13,606 bases of DNA. Origin: JACDAN01 sp050698015 (GTDB taxonomy: Bacteria > Actinomycetota > Thermoleophilia > Gaiellales > Gaiellaceae). Under the pieces are notes generated by a model that saw nothing but the letters and a program-made list of their open reading frames with translations, was not told the origin of the DNA and searched no databases. The position numbers and the translations under genes were made by a program. The stretch is taken from assembly GCA_050698015.1 (NCBI GenBank), contig JBOHAU010000167.1, positions 1-13,606 of the forward strand, read 5' to 3'. This document shows, in pieces, positions 1 to 7,568 of the stretch. Positions within the stretch are counted from its first letter, which is position 1; each line of letters opens with the position of its first letter.

Positions 1-254
1 CGGGCAACAACAACACGAACTGGAAGAACGCGGCGTACGACCGCCTCGTCAAGAAGGCAGAGCGGACGCCGGGTACAGCGGCACGGCACAAGGTCTACCA
101 GCAGCTCGAGAACATCCTCACCGGGCCGTCTGGTCAGCTGCCGATCATGCCGATCTACTGGTACACGTTCTCGGCACTGGTGAAGAACAACGTCAAGGGC
201 TTCCTCATTCAGCCCACGCACCAGACCGACTACTCGAGGGTGTCCATCGCGTAG
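1..254 (+). CDS. Peptide ABC transporter substrate-binding protein, C-terminal fragment
   Basis: This is the last 83 codons of a gene that begins before the window, read in the frame starting at base 3 and ending with TAG at 252-254. The peptide has the look of the C-terminal lobe of family-5 extracellular solute-binding proteins (OppA/DppA type). It contains NTNWKNAAYDRLVKKA, then a region resembling the usual 'Y..l..il....P.ipiyy' stretch (YQQLENIL...LPIMPIYWYTF), and ends near KGFLIQPTHQTDYSRVSIA. Such proteins capture peptides or similar solutes outside the membrane and deliver them to the permease. The two permeases and two ATPases that follow on the same strand support the assignment strongly. 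A strong hairpin lies just after the stop, so this gene is probably transcribed at a higher level than the downstream genes. The substrate cannot be told from this fragment. Confidence 0.88.
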   Translation, partial: GNNNTNWKNAAYDRLVKKAERTPGTAARHKVYQQLENILTGPSGQLPIMPIYWYTFSALVKNNVKGFLIQPTHQTDYSRVSIA

Positions 255-269
255 AACGGCGTAGCTACA

Positions 270-301
270 AAAGGGCAGGGCGCTTCGGCGCCCTGCCCTT
301 T
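270..301 (+). terminator. Strong UUCG-capped hairpin after the binding-protein gene
   Basis: A perfect 14-bp stem (270-283 with 288-301) closes on the extra-stable tetraloop C(UUCG)G at 284-287. It begins 15 bases after the binding-protein stop. The stem ends in TTT, followed by ATTGTT. This fits an intrinsic terminator, or a partial terminator/RNA-stabilising hairpin inside an operon, because only 32 bases separate it from the next start codon at 334 and that gap shows no convincing promoter. Confidence 0.85.
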
Positions 302-333
302 ATTGTTCCGAGAGAGGGCTCGAGGATCGCTAG

Positions 334-1269
334 ATGCTGAAGTTCATCATCAGGAGGATCGCGTGGACAATCCCAGTGATCCTGCTCGTGATCCTGATGA
401 CGTTCGGCATGATGAAGATGATCAAGGGCAACCCGTTCCGAACGACGGACCGGGCGGTGCCGGCGGCGATCCAGGCAAACCTCGAGCGCAAGTACAACCT
501 CGACAAGCCCTGGTACTGGCAGTACGCCTACTACGTCAAGGGCGTCTTCACCTTCGACCTCGGCCCCTCGCTCGTGCAGCGAAACCGCGACGTCAACGAC
601 GTCGTCAGAGAGCACTTCCCCGTCTCGATGAAGCTCGGGGGCCTGGCGATGCTCTTCGCGATCGTCTTCGGAATCCCGCTCGGAATCATCGCCGCCTTGA
701 AACAGAACACCGTCTGGGACTACGCAGCGATGGCCGTTGTCAACGCCGGCTACGCCTTACCCAACTTCTTGATCGCGACGCTGCTGATCTACTTCTTCGC
801 CGTCAAGTGGCGAGAGCACACGCCCTTCCCGACGAACGGCTGGGGCGGCTGGGAGACCTGGGTGCTGCCGACGATCGCGCTCGGCCACGCTCCGATGACG
901 GTGCTGGCGCGGATCGTGCGCGGCTCGATGCTCGAGACCCTGCAGCAGGACTACATCCGCACCGCCAAGGCCAAGGGCCTGCGCTGGCGCCGCGTCGTCG
1001 GCCTCCACGTCCTGCGCAACTCGCTGATCCCGGCGGTCACGGCGGCCGGTCCGCTGCTCGGCTACCTGATCGCAGGCTCGTTCATCGTCGAGACGATCTT
1101 CGGGATCCCGGGGATCGGCCGCTACTACATCATCGCCGTGACCGCGCGTGATTATTCGGTCGTGTTGGGCATAACTGTGCTGCTCTCGGTGATCATCATC
1201 GTCGCCAACCTCGTCGTCGACATCCTCTACGGGTACCTCGATCCGAGGACCAGGGACGTCAGAACGTGA
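334..1269 (+). CDS. Peptide ABC transporter permease, DppB/OppB type
   Basis: This 311-residue integral membrane protein forms one half of the translocation channel of a peptide-type ABC importer. It starts with an N-terminal helix (about residues 8-28) typical of DppB/OppB, MLKFIIRRIAWTIPVILLVI. A periplasmic stretch follows (about 30-95), then a five-helix permease core. The cytoplasmic EAA-like coupling loop is at about residues 206-236 (DYIRTAKAKGLRWRRVVGLH...LIP), and the conserved GSFIVETIFGIPGIG is near residues 248-262. Length is normal for the family. The ATG at 334 is preceded by GAGGA at 322-326 with a suitable gap. The stop overlaps the next permease start in GTGA, which points to translational coupling. 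The gene is assigned to the Opp/Dpp class; whether the substrate is di- or oligopeptides, nickel chelates or another solute cannot be decided. Confidence 0.93.
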   Translation: MLKFIIRRIAWTIPVILLVILMTFGMMKMIKGNPFRTTDRAVPAAIQANLERKYNLDKPWYWQYAYYVKGVFTFDLGPSLVQRNRDVNDVVREHFPVSMKLGGLAMLFAIVFGIPLGIIAALKQNTVWDYAAMAVVNAGYALPNFLIATLLIYFFAVKWREHTPFPTNGWGGWETWVLPTIALGHAPMTVLARIVRGSMLETLQQDYIRTAKAKGLRWRRVVGLHVLRNSLIPAVTAAGPLLGYLIAGSFIVETIFGIPGIGRYYIIAVTARDYSVVLGITVLLSVIIIVANLVVDILYGYLDPRTRDVRT

Positions 1270-2204
1270 TCACCGACCGCCAGACCGAGTTCGAGGCCGC
1301 CCTCACCCGCACCGCGGAGGGCCGTACCGCCGAGGCCGGCGCCGCGATCGCACGTGCATCGCTGCTGCGCGACGCGCTCCATCGTTTCATGCGCAACCGC
1401 GCCGCGGTCGCCGCCGCATTCGCGTTCGTCGTGATGGTCGCCTTCGTCACGTTCGTTCCGATCTTTAGCAACGAGGACCCGTACGCGATCGACTTCTCGA
1501 AGCAGTTCCTCCCGCCGAGCCTCGACCATCCGTTCGGCACCGACGAGTTCGGCCGTGATCTCTTCGTCCGCACGGCGCTGGGCGGCCGCGTCTCGATCGG
1601 GATCGGCTTCGCGGCAACGTTCGCGATCATGCTCGTCGGCATCGTCTACGGCGCCACGTCCGGCTTCGCCGGCGGCTGGCTGGACAACGCGATGATGCGC
1701 TTCCTCGACGCGCTGTACGGCTTGCCGTACCTCCCATTCGCGATCCTGACGCTCGCGATCTTCGGGCGGGTCAACTTCTGGACGATGGTCGTGGCGCTGA
1801 CCGTCGCCTCCTGGTTCACCACGGCAAGGGTGATGCGAGGCCAGATCATCTCGCTCAAGGAGAACGACTACGTGCGGGCAGCGCACGCCCTCGGCGCGCG
1901 CTGGTACCGGATCCTCTTCCGGCACCTGCTTCCGAACACGCTCGGCGTGATCGTGATCTTCGTCTTCCTCGAGCTGCCGGGTGTCGTGCTCGGCGAGGCG
2001 TTCCTTTCGTTCATCGGCCTCGGGATCGACCCGCCGGAGGCGTCATGGGGCTCGCTGGCGCAGGACGGGTACACCTACTACCAGGCGCACCCCTACATCA
2101 TCGTCATCCCCAGCCTCATGATCGCCTGGCTGATCATCAGCGCGTTCTTCATCGCGGACGGCCTCCGCGACGCGCTCGACCCGCGAACCCGGCAAACGTT
2201 CTAA
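1266..2204 (+). CDS. Peptide ABC transporter permease, DppC/OppC type
   Basis: This 312-residue protein is the second channel subunit, partner of the preceding DppB-type permease. It has a hydrophilic cytoplasmic N-terminus of about 45 residues, one helix (about 46-66), and the family hallmark HPFGTDEFGRDLF at about residues 88-100. The permease core follows, with the EAA loop at about 200-224 (DYVRAAHALGARWYRILFRH) and GEAFLSFIGLGIDPPEASWG near residues 242-261. The start is GTG at 1266, inside the GTGA overlap with the upstream stop. No good Shine-Dalgarno is needed if ribosomes re-initiate from the upstream gene. The C-terminus (ADGLRDALDPRTRQTF) is the standard ending of this family. It is followed four bases later by the ATPase gene, which also lacks a clear ribosome site. 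Confidence 0.94.
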   Translation: MITDRQTEFEAALTRTAEGRTAEAGAAIARASLLRDALHRFMRNRAAVAAAFAFVVMVAFVTFVPIFSNEDPYAIDFSKQFLPPSLDHPFGTDEFGRDLFVRTALGGRVSIGIGFAATFAIMLVGIVYGATSGFAGGWLDNAMMRFLDALYGLPYLPFAILTLAIFGRVNFWTMVVALTVASWFTTARVMRGQIISLKENDYVRAAHALGARWYRILFRHLLPNTLGVIVIFVFLELPGVVLGEAFLSFIGLGIDPPEASWGSLAQDGYTYYQAHPYIIVIPSLMIAWLIISAFFIADGLRDALDPRTRQTF

Positions 2205-2208
2205 CCCG

Positions 2209-3213
2209 ATGGCGCTGCTCGAGGTTCGCGACCTCCATACGTACTTCAAGACGCGCGCCGGTGAGGTCAAGGCGGTCGACGGCGTGTCGTTCGACGTCGA
2301 GGTAGGCGAGATGCTCGGCATCGTGGGCGAGTCCGGCTGCGGGAAGTCCGTCACCGTGCTGTCGATCATGGGGCTCGTCCAGCATCCGGGCCGCGTCGTC
2401 TCCGGCTCGGCCATGTTCCAGGGTCGAGACCTGACGAAGCTCAAGGGACGCGAGCTCGAGGACATCCGCGGACGCGAGATCGCGATGATCTTCCAGGACC
2501 CGATGACGTCGCTGAATCCGACGCTGACGATCGGGAAGCAGATCACCGAAACGCTCCGCCGCCATCTGGACATGAACAAGCAGCAGGCGCGGAAGCGGGC
2601 GGTCGAGCTGCTCGACGAGGTTCACATCCCGAACGCAGCCAGCCGGCTGGACGACTATCCGCACCGCTACTCGGGCGGGATGCGCCAGCGGGTGATGATC
2701 GCGATCGCGCTCGCATGCAACCCGAAGCTGCTGATCGCGGACGAGCCGACGACAGCGCTGGACGTCACGGTGCAGGCGGGCGTGCTCGATCTGTTCCATG
2801 AGTTGCGCGAGACCCACGACATGGGCGTGATCATCATCACGCACGACATGGGCGTCGTCGCCGAGACCGCGAACGACATCATCGTGATGTATGCCGGCCA
2901 GGTGGTCGAGCAAGCATCCGCCCTCGACCTTTTCGACCGGCCCGAGCACCCGTACACCGAGGCGCTGCTCGCTGCGCTCCCACAAATCGAAGGCGAGGGG
3001 ATCCGCGAAGGGCGCCTGCTGTCGATCCCCGGCCGCCCGCCGGACCTGATCGCGCCGCCGCCGGCATGCCGCTTCGCACCCCGCTGCCTCTACGCAGGGC
3101 AGGATGACTGCGCGACGATCCAGCCCGAGCTGCGTGAGCTCCGGCCCGGTCACTGGGTCCGCTCACAGCATCCGGCTTCCGAACGGGCCCGCGAGACTGT
3201 GGGGGTGACATGA
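2209..3213 (+). CDS. Peptide ABC transporter ATP-binding protein, DppD/OppD type
   Basis: This 334-residue ATPase powers the importer as one half of a DppD/DppF heterodimer. Visible motifs are Walker A GESGCGKS (40-47), the Q-loop glutamine in FQDPMTSLNP (Q96), the ABC signature YSGGMRQR (154-161), Walker B LLIADEP (174-180, catalytic E179) and switch histidine H212 (THD). After the core comes the C-terminal oligopeptide-transporter extension, with PGRPPDL near 275-280 and cysteines C287, C293 and C301. In this family these usually belong to a four-cysteine Fe-S-type motif. The expected fourth cysteine, in the 'GH.vaC' position, reads GHWVRSQ here, so it is serine (S319). The start is ATG at 2209. 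The last four bases (ATGA) overlap the next ATPase gene. Confidence 0.94.
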   Translation: MALLEVRDLHTYFKTRAGEVKAVDGVSFDVEVGEMLGIVGESGCGKSVTVLSIMGLVQHPGRVVSGSAMFQGRDLTKLKGRELEDIRGREIAMIFQDPMTSLNPTLTIGKQITETLRRHLDMNKQQARKRAVELLDEVHIPNAASRLDDYPHRYSGGMRQRVMIAIALACNPKLLIADEPTTALDVTVQAGVLDLFHELRETHDMGVIIITHDMGVVAETANDIIVMYAGQVVEQASALDLFDRPEHPYTEALLAALPQIEGEGIREGRLLSIPGRPPDLIAPPPACRFAPRCLYAGQDDCATIQPELRELRPGHWVRSQHPASERARETVGVT

Positions 3214-4112
3214 CCGAGGTTCTCACCGACGGCGCCAGGGCTGCGACGGCTGAGAGCGACGCGCTGCTCGTCGTCCGAAACCTCAAGAAGTACTTCCCGG
3301 TCAAGAAGGGCGCCCTCATCGACCGGACGGTCGACTACGTCAAGGCGGTCGACGACGTCTCGTTCGAGGTCCGGCCGGGCGAGACCGTCGGACTGGTGGG
3401 CGAGTCCGGCTCGGGCAAGACGACCACCGGCTTCTGCGTTCTCCAGCTCCTCAAGCCAACCGAGGGATCCGTGAAGTTCGACGGGCGCGAGCTGACGACG
3501 ATGAGCCGCAGCGACCTACGGGAGATCCGGCGGGAGATCCAGATCGTCTTCCAGGACCCATACGCGTCGCTGAATCCGCGGATGACCGTCGGCGACATCG
3601 TGGGCGAGCCGCTGCTCATCCACGGCGTCGGGACGCGCCGCTCGCGGCGGCGCAGCTCCGAGCAACTGCTCGAGGTGGTCGGGTTCAACCCGGACTTCAT
3701 CAACCGCTACCCGCACGAGTTCTCGGGCGGGCAGCGCCAGCGCATCGGCATCGCCCGTGCGCTCGCGCTCAATCCGCGTTTGATCGTCTGCGACGAGCCG
3801 GTGTCGGCACTCGACGTCTCGATCCAGGCCCAGATCCTGAACCTGCTCAAGGATCTCCAGAACGAGTTCGGCCTGGCGTACCTCTTCATCGCCCACGACC
3901 TCGCGGTCGTCCGGACGATGAGCGACCGCATCGCGGTGATGAACCGCGGCAAGATCGTCGAGTACGGCCCGGCCGAGGACGTCTACACGATGCCGAAGGA
4001 CGCCTACTCGCAGGCGTTGCTTGCCGCCGTGCCGGTTCCCGACCCGCGCCGGATGCGCGAGCGGCGGGCGGAACGGCGCAAGCACAAGGATGTCCTCGCC
4101 GAGCCTCTCTGA
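3210..4112 (+). CDS. Peptide ABC transporter ATP-binding protein, DppF/OppF type, short C-terminus
   Basis: This 300-residue second ATPase carries Walker A GESGSGKT (64-71), Q115 in FQDPYASLNP, signature FSGGQRQR (171-178), Walker B LIVCDEP (191-197, E196) and H229 (AHD). The YFPVKKG...VDYVKAVDDVSFEV N-terminal segment is characteristic of DppF/OppF rather than DppD. The protein ends at VPVPDPRRMRERRAERRKHKDVLAEPL, soon after the ALLAAVP motif. It therefore lacks the usual C-terminal 'GC.F..RCP' cysteine segment and is some tens of residues shorter than many relatives. I looked past the stop in the other frames and saw no displaced cysteine tail, so a recent frameshift is not indicated. It starts in an ATGA overlap with the upstream gene, and its 3' end overlaps the kelch-protein gene. 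Confidence 0.93.
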   Translation: MTEVLTDGARAATAESDALLVVRNLKKYFPVKKGALIDRTVDYVKAVDDVSFEVRPGETVGLVGESGSGKTTTGFCVLQLLKPTEGSVKFDGRELTTMSRSDLREIRREIQIVFQDPYASLNPRMTVGDIVGEPLLIHGVGTRRSRRRSSEQLLEVVGFNPDFINRYPHEFSGGQRQRIGIARALALNPRLIVCDEPVSALDVSIQAQILNLLKDLQNEFGLAYLFIAHDLAVVRTMSDRIAVMNRGKIVEYGPAEDVYTMPKDAYSQALLAAVPVPDPRRMRERRAERRKHKDVLAEPL

Positions 4113-5058
4113 CCGGCTGAGGAGAAATCGGGCGAGGATCGCGGCCGCGCTCGTGGCGGGGTGCCTGGCGCTGACGGCGCTCGCCTGCGGCAGCGTGTTC
4201 GACGACGACTCGGACGCCGCAGAATGGTCGTTCGGGCCGCACATGACGCATCGCCGGAGCTATCCCGCGTCCGCCGAGATCGACGGGAAGATCTACGTCG
4301 CGGCGGGCATGGTCGGGGAGACCGGCAAGCCGCTCGACTTCCTGGAGCGGTTCGATCCGGCGCGGAACCAGTGGACCTCGCTCACGCCGCTCCCGAGGTC
4401 GTTCAGCGCCGCAGCCGGCGCGAACCTGGACGGCCGCCTTTGGGTCATCGGCGGCGACAACTCTCCCGAGGCCGACGGCCGTCAGGTCTACTCCTACGAC
4501 ATCGCGGGCGGCCGCTGGCAGGAGGAGCCGCGCCTGCCCGCTGTGAGGATGAACCTCGCCGCCGTCTCCTTCCGGGGCAAGATCTACGCGATCGGCGGGC
4601 TCGACCCTGCGCATCCGACGAAGACCGTGTTCGTCTACGAACCGGCGGCGCGGCGGTGGTCGCAGGGGACGCCCATGCCCGTCGCGTTGCACGCGCACTC
4701 GGCTTCGGTCTACCACGACGAGATCTGGGTCTTCGGCGGACGGGACCGCTCGGTCGCGCGGCAGCGCGGGGTCTGGATCTACAACGTGGAGAACAACCGC
4801 TGGCGCCGGGGCCCGTCGCTCCCGGAGCCGATGGACACGCTCTCGACGTCCGTGAACGGCGACCGGATCGATGCCCTGGTGGACGAGCACCACTTCGTCT
4901 ACGACGGCGAGCGTTGGACACAAGGGCCGATCCTCAGGGCTCCACGTCACGCCCTCGCCGTCTACACGATCGGCGACACGCTGTGGGCCGTCGGCGGCTG
5001 CCTCTACCCGCAGCTGCAGGACAGCACCGTGGTGGAGAAGATCCCCGCCACCGCCTAG
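4090..5058 (+). CDS. Kelch-repeat beta-propeller protein, putative lipoprotein
   Basis: This 322-residue protein has a basic N-terminus (RLRRNRAR, 9-16) and a hydrophobic segment (17-32) ending ALTALAC. C33 is therefore a likely lipidated cysteine, although alanine at -3 and leucine at -2 make the lipobox imperfect. After an acidic linker (FDDDSD) come about six kelch blades across roughly residues 52-318. The blades carry repeated 'hydrophobic-GG' strands (YVAAG, LWVIGG, YAIGG, VFGG, AVGG), each followed by a conserved tryptophan (W96, W143, W190, W238, W276). A six-bladed propeller on the outer face of the membrane is inferred. The ATG at 4090 overlaps the DppF-type gene by 23 bases and gives a clean signal peptide; an in-frame start at 4021 would not. 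Co-transcription with the transporter suggests an envelope role, but no ligand or enzyme activity can be named. Confidence 0.82.
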   Translation: MSSPSLSDRLRRNRARIAAALVAGCLALTALACGSVFDDDSDAAEWSFGPHMTHRRSYPASAEIDGKIYVAAGMVGETGKPLDFLERFDPARNQWTSLTPLPRSFSAAAGANLDGRLWVIGGDNSPEADGRQVYSYDIAGGRWQEEPRLPAVRMNLAAVSFRGKIYAIGGLDPAHPTKTVFVYEPAARRWSQGTPMPVALHAHSASVYHDEIWVFGGRDRSVARQRGVWIYNVENNRWRRGPSLPEPMDTLSTSVNGDRIDALVDEHHFVYDGERWTQGPILRAPRHALAVYTIGDTLWAVGGCLYPQLQDSTVVEKIPATA

Positions 5059-5076
5059 CGGCCCTCAGGTTCAGCC

Positions 5077-5121
5077 CTCAACCAGCCTCGAGGGGGTCAG
5101 ACCCCCTTGAGGCTGGTTGAG
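5077..5121. terminator. 21-bp hairpin between convergent genes
   Basis: Arms 5077-5097 and 5101-5121 pair over 21 bp, with a single G-T wobble at 5090/5108, around a CAG loop. The stem lies between the kelch gene stop (5058, + strand) and the atpG stop (5156, - strand), so it can act on both transcripts. On the + strand it is followed by CTTTCGTC, only a weak T tract; on the - strand there is none. The apex is the odd palindrome GGGGGTCAGACCCCC, which raises the possibility that the hairpin is one copy of a dispersed repeat. Confidence 0.78.
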
Positions 5122-5155
5122 CTTTCGTCACGGAAGTGAAACGGCGGGCGGGTCG

Positions 5156-6040
5156 TCAGGTGGTGAGCGCGTCGGCGCCGGCGACGACCTCCAGGATCTC
5201 CTGGGTGATCTCGGCCTGGCGGGCGCGATTCATCTGCAGCGTCAGGGTCTCGATCAGCTCGGCGGCGTTCTTCGAAGCGTTGCGCATCGCCGTCATCCGC
5301 GCACCCTGCTCCGAAGCCGCCGACTCGAGCAGCGCGCGGAAGAGCTCGGTCTCCACGTAAACGGGCAGAAGCCGCTCGAGGATCTCCTCCGGCTCGGGCT
5401 CGTAGATGAAGTCGCCGACGAGAGCGGCAGCGTGCTCGTCACCGCCCTCGAGGAGGCTCTCTGGGATCGGCAGGATCTCCTGCTCGACGACGCGCTGGAC
5501 GAGCGGCGACTCGAAGTGGTTGTAGACGACGATGACGCTGTCGACCTCGCCCTCCGAGTACAGCTCGCAGACTCGGTGCGCGATCGCCTGTGCGTCGGCA
5601 TAGGCCGGCCGGTCGCTGAAGCCGATCCAGGCCTGCTCGACGTCGTAGCGCCGGAACCGCAGCGTCGAGGCTCCCTTCCGCCCCGACACGAGCCACCTGG
5701 CCTGCACGCCTTCCGACCGCAGTCGCCGCTCGACGGCGAAGACCTGGCGCAGGATCTGCGCGTTGAATGCGCCGGCGAGACCACGGTCGCCGGTGAGGCC
5801 GAGCACAGCCGCCGTCCGCACCTCGCGGCGTTGAAGTAGCGGCAGCCCGCGGACCGACGTGCTCGCACGCGCGGTCCCGACCATCAGCTCCATCATCCGG
5901 TCGGCATAGGGCCGCATCGCCTCGATCCGAGCCTGGGCGCGCCGGAGCCGCGCGCCGGCGACGAGCTCCATCGCCTTGGTGATCTTCCGCGTGTTGCGGA
6001 CGGAGCGGATCCGCCGCTTGATGTCCTGGACGGCCTCCAC
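5156..6040 (-). CDS. atpG: ATP synthase F1 gamma subunit
   Basis: This 294-residue protein is the central rotor stalk that couples c-ring rotation to catalysis in the alpha3-beta3 head. The N-terminal helix carries the family signature RIRSVRNTRKITKAMELVA (about residues 10-28). The C-terminal helix carries MRNASKNAAELIETLTLQ and NRARQAEITQEILEVV, both highly conserved. Length is normal. The start is GTG at 6040, four bases after the atpA stop, so translation is probably coupled. Unusually, no atpD (beta) or atpC (epsilon) follows: 98 bases downstream is the end of an unrelated gene on the other strand, with a strong hairpin between them. Confidence 0.97.
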   Translation of the reverse strand: MEAVQDIKRRIRSVRNTRKITKAMELVAGARLRRAQARIEAMRPYADRMMELMVGTARASTSVRGLPLLQRREVRTAAVLGLTGDRGLAGAFNAQILRQVFAVERRLRSEGVQARWLVSGRKGASTLRFRRYDVEQAWIGFSDRPAYADAQAIAHRVCELYSEGEVDSVIVVYNHFESPLVQRVVEQEILPIPESLLEGGDEHAAALVGDFIYEPEPEEILERLLPVYVETELFRALLESAASEQGARMTAMRNASKNAAELIETLTLQMNRARQAEITQEILEVVAGADALTT

Positions 6041-6044
6041 GGCT

Positions 6045-7568
6045 CTAGGTCGTGGACTCCTCGTGGACGGCGAAGCCGTTCTTGAACCTCTCCACCTCCG
6101 CCTTCAGCCGCTCCTCGAGCTCCTCGGAGAGATCCCCGGTCTCCCGGATTTCCTTGTAGATCGTGCCCTCCGTGCGGAGGTACTCCCGCAGCTCGTCCTG
6201 GAAGCGCGGAACCTGGGCAGTCGGGATGTCGTCGAGGTAGCCGTTGACGCCGACCCAGATCGCGACGACCTGCTCCTCCATCGGCCACGGCTGGTACTGC
6301 GGCTGGTTGAGCGTCGCGACCATCCGCTCGCCGCGGGCGAGCGTCCGCTGCGTGGCCGGGTCGAGCTCAGAGCCGAACTGGGCGAACGCCTCGAGCTCGC
6401 GGTACTGCGAGAGCTCGAGCCGCAGCCGACCCGCGACCTTCTTCATCGCTTTCGTCTGGGCGCTCGCGCCTACGCGGGAAACGGAGATGCCAACGTTGAC
6501 CGCCGGCCGCACGCCCGAGAAGAAGAGATCCGACTCGAGGAAGATCTGGCCATCGGTGATCGAGATCACGTTCGTCGGGATATAGGCGGAGATGTCGCCT
6601 GCCTGGGTCTCGATGATCGGAAGGGCGGTAAGCGAGCCGCCTCCGAGTTCGTCGGAGAGCTTGCAAGCCCGCTCGAGCAGCCGGGAGTGGAGGTAGAACA
6701 CGTCGCCGGGGAACGCCTCGCGACCGGGCGGGCGGCGGAGGAGCAGCGACAGCTGCCGGTACGCGTCGGCGTGCTTGGAGAGGTCGTCGTACATGCACAG
6801 CGCGTGGCCGCCGTTGAACATGATGTGCTCGCCCATGGCGGCGCCCGCGAACGGCGCCATCCACTTGATCGGCGCCGCTTCATGCGCCGAGGCGATGACG
6901 ATGATCGTGTAGTCCATCGCTCCCCGGTCGCGCAGCAGCTCGTAGACCTGCGCGACTGTCGACGCCTTCTGCCCGATCGCGACGTAGATGCAGATCACGT
7001 CGGTGTCCTTCTGGTTCAGGATCGTGTCGATCAGGATCGCCGTCTTCCCGGTCGAGCGGTCGCCGATGATCAGCTCGCGCTGCCCGCGGCCGACGTTCGT
7101 CATCGAATCGATCGCCTTGATGCCGGTCTGCAGTGGCTCCTTGACGGGCTGGCGGTCGACGACGCCGGGCGCCTTGAACTCGAGCGGCCGCTGCTCGCTC
7201 GACTCGATCGGCGGCCCGCCGTCGAGCGGGTTGCCCAGCGGATCGACGATGCGGCCGACAAGCGCGTCGCCGACCGGGACGCTGGCGACCTGTCCTGTCC
7301 GCTTGACGGGCTGTCCCTCCTTGATCAGCTCCCACTCGCCGAAGAGAGCCGCGCCGACGTTGTCCTCCTCCAGGTTGAATGCGATCCCGGTGACCCCGTG
7401 CTCGAGCTCGAGCATCTCGGTCGAAACCGCGTTCTCGAGCCCGTGGATGCGGGCGATTCCGTCGCCGACCTGGAGCACAGCACCGACCTCGGCGAGGTCG
7501 GTCTCGACGTCGTACTGCTCGATCCGCTCCCTGAGGATCGAGGTGATCTCTTCGGGCCTGAGTTTCAC
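6045..7568 (-). CDS. atpA: ATP synthase F1 alpha subunit
   Basis: This 507-residue protein forms the non-catalytic nucleotide-binding sites of the F1 head. Visible features are the N-terminal beta-barrel (about 27-95, with GDGIARIHGLENAVS), the P-loop GDRSTGKT (169-176), VAIGQKASTVAQV (197-209) and PGREAFPGDVFYLHSRLLER (281-300). The ITDGQIFLE segment precedes the alpha/beta signature PAVNVGISVSRVG, with the arginine finger at R365. The P-loop reads S at 172, where Q is usual in alpha subunits (GDRQTGKT). The absence of a catalytic glutamate loop and the overall pattern confirm alpha, not beta. The start is GTG at 7568, in a GTGA overlap with the atpH stop. Confidence 0.98.
   Translation of the reverse strand: MKLRPEEITSILRERIEQYDVETDLAEVGAVLQVGDGIARIHGLENAVSTEMLELEHGVTGIAFNLEEDNVGAALFGEWELIKEGQPVKRTGQVASVPVGDALVGRIVDPLGNPLDGGPPIESSEQRPLEFKAPGVVDRQPVKEPLQTGIKAIDSMTNVGRGQRELIIGDRSTGKTAILIDTILNQKDTDVICIYVAIGQKASTVAQVYELLRDRGAMDYTIIVIASAHEAAPIKWMAPFAGAAMGEHIMFNGGHALCMYDDLSKHADAYRQLSLLLRRPPGREAFPGDVFYLHSRLLERACKLSDELGGGSLTALPIIETQAGDISAYIPTNVISITDGQIFLESDLFFSGVRPAVNVGISVSRVGASAQTKAMKKVAGRLRLELSQYRELEAFAQFGSELDPATQRTLARGERMVATLNQPQYQPWPMEEQVVAIWVGVNGYLDDIPTAQVPRFQDELREYLRTEGTIYKEIRETGDLSEELEERLKAEVERFKNGFAVHEESTT

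Noticed and set aside
4021..5058. Earlier in-frame start for the kelch protein at 4021
   Set aside because: It would overlap the DppF-type gene by about 90 bases and place a long polar stretch ahead of the signal peptide.
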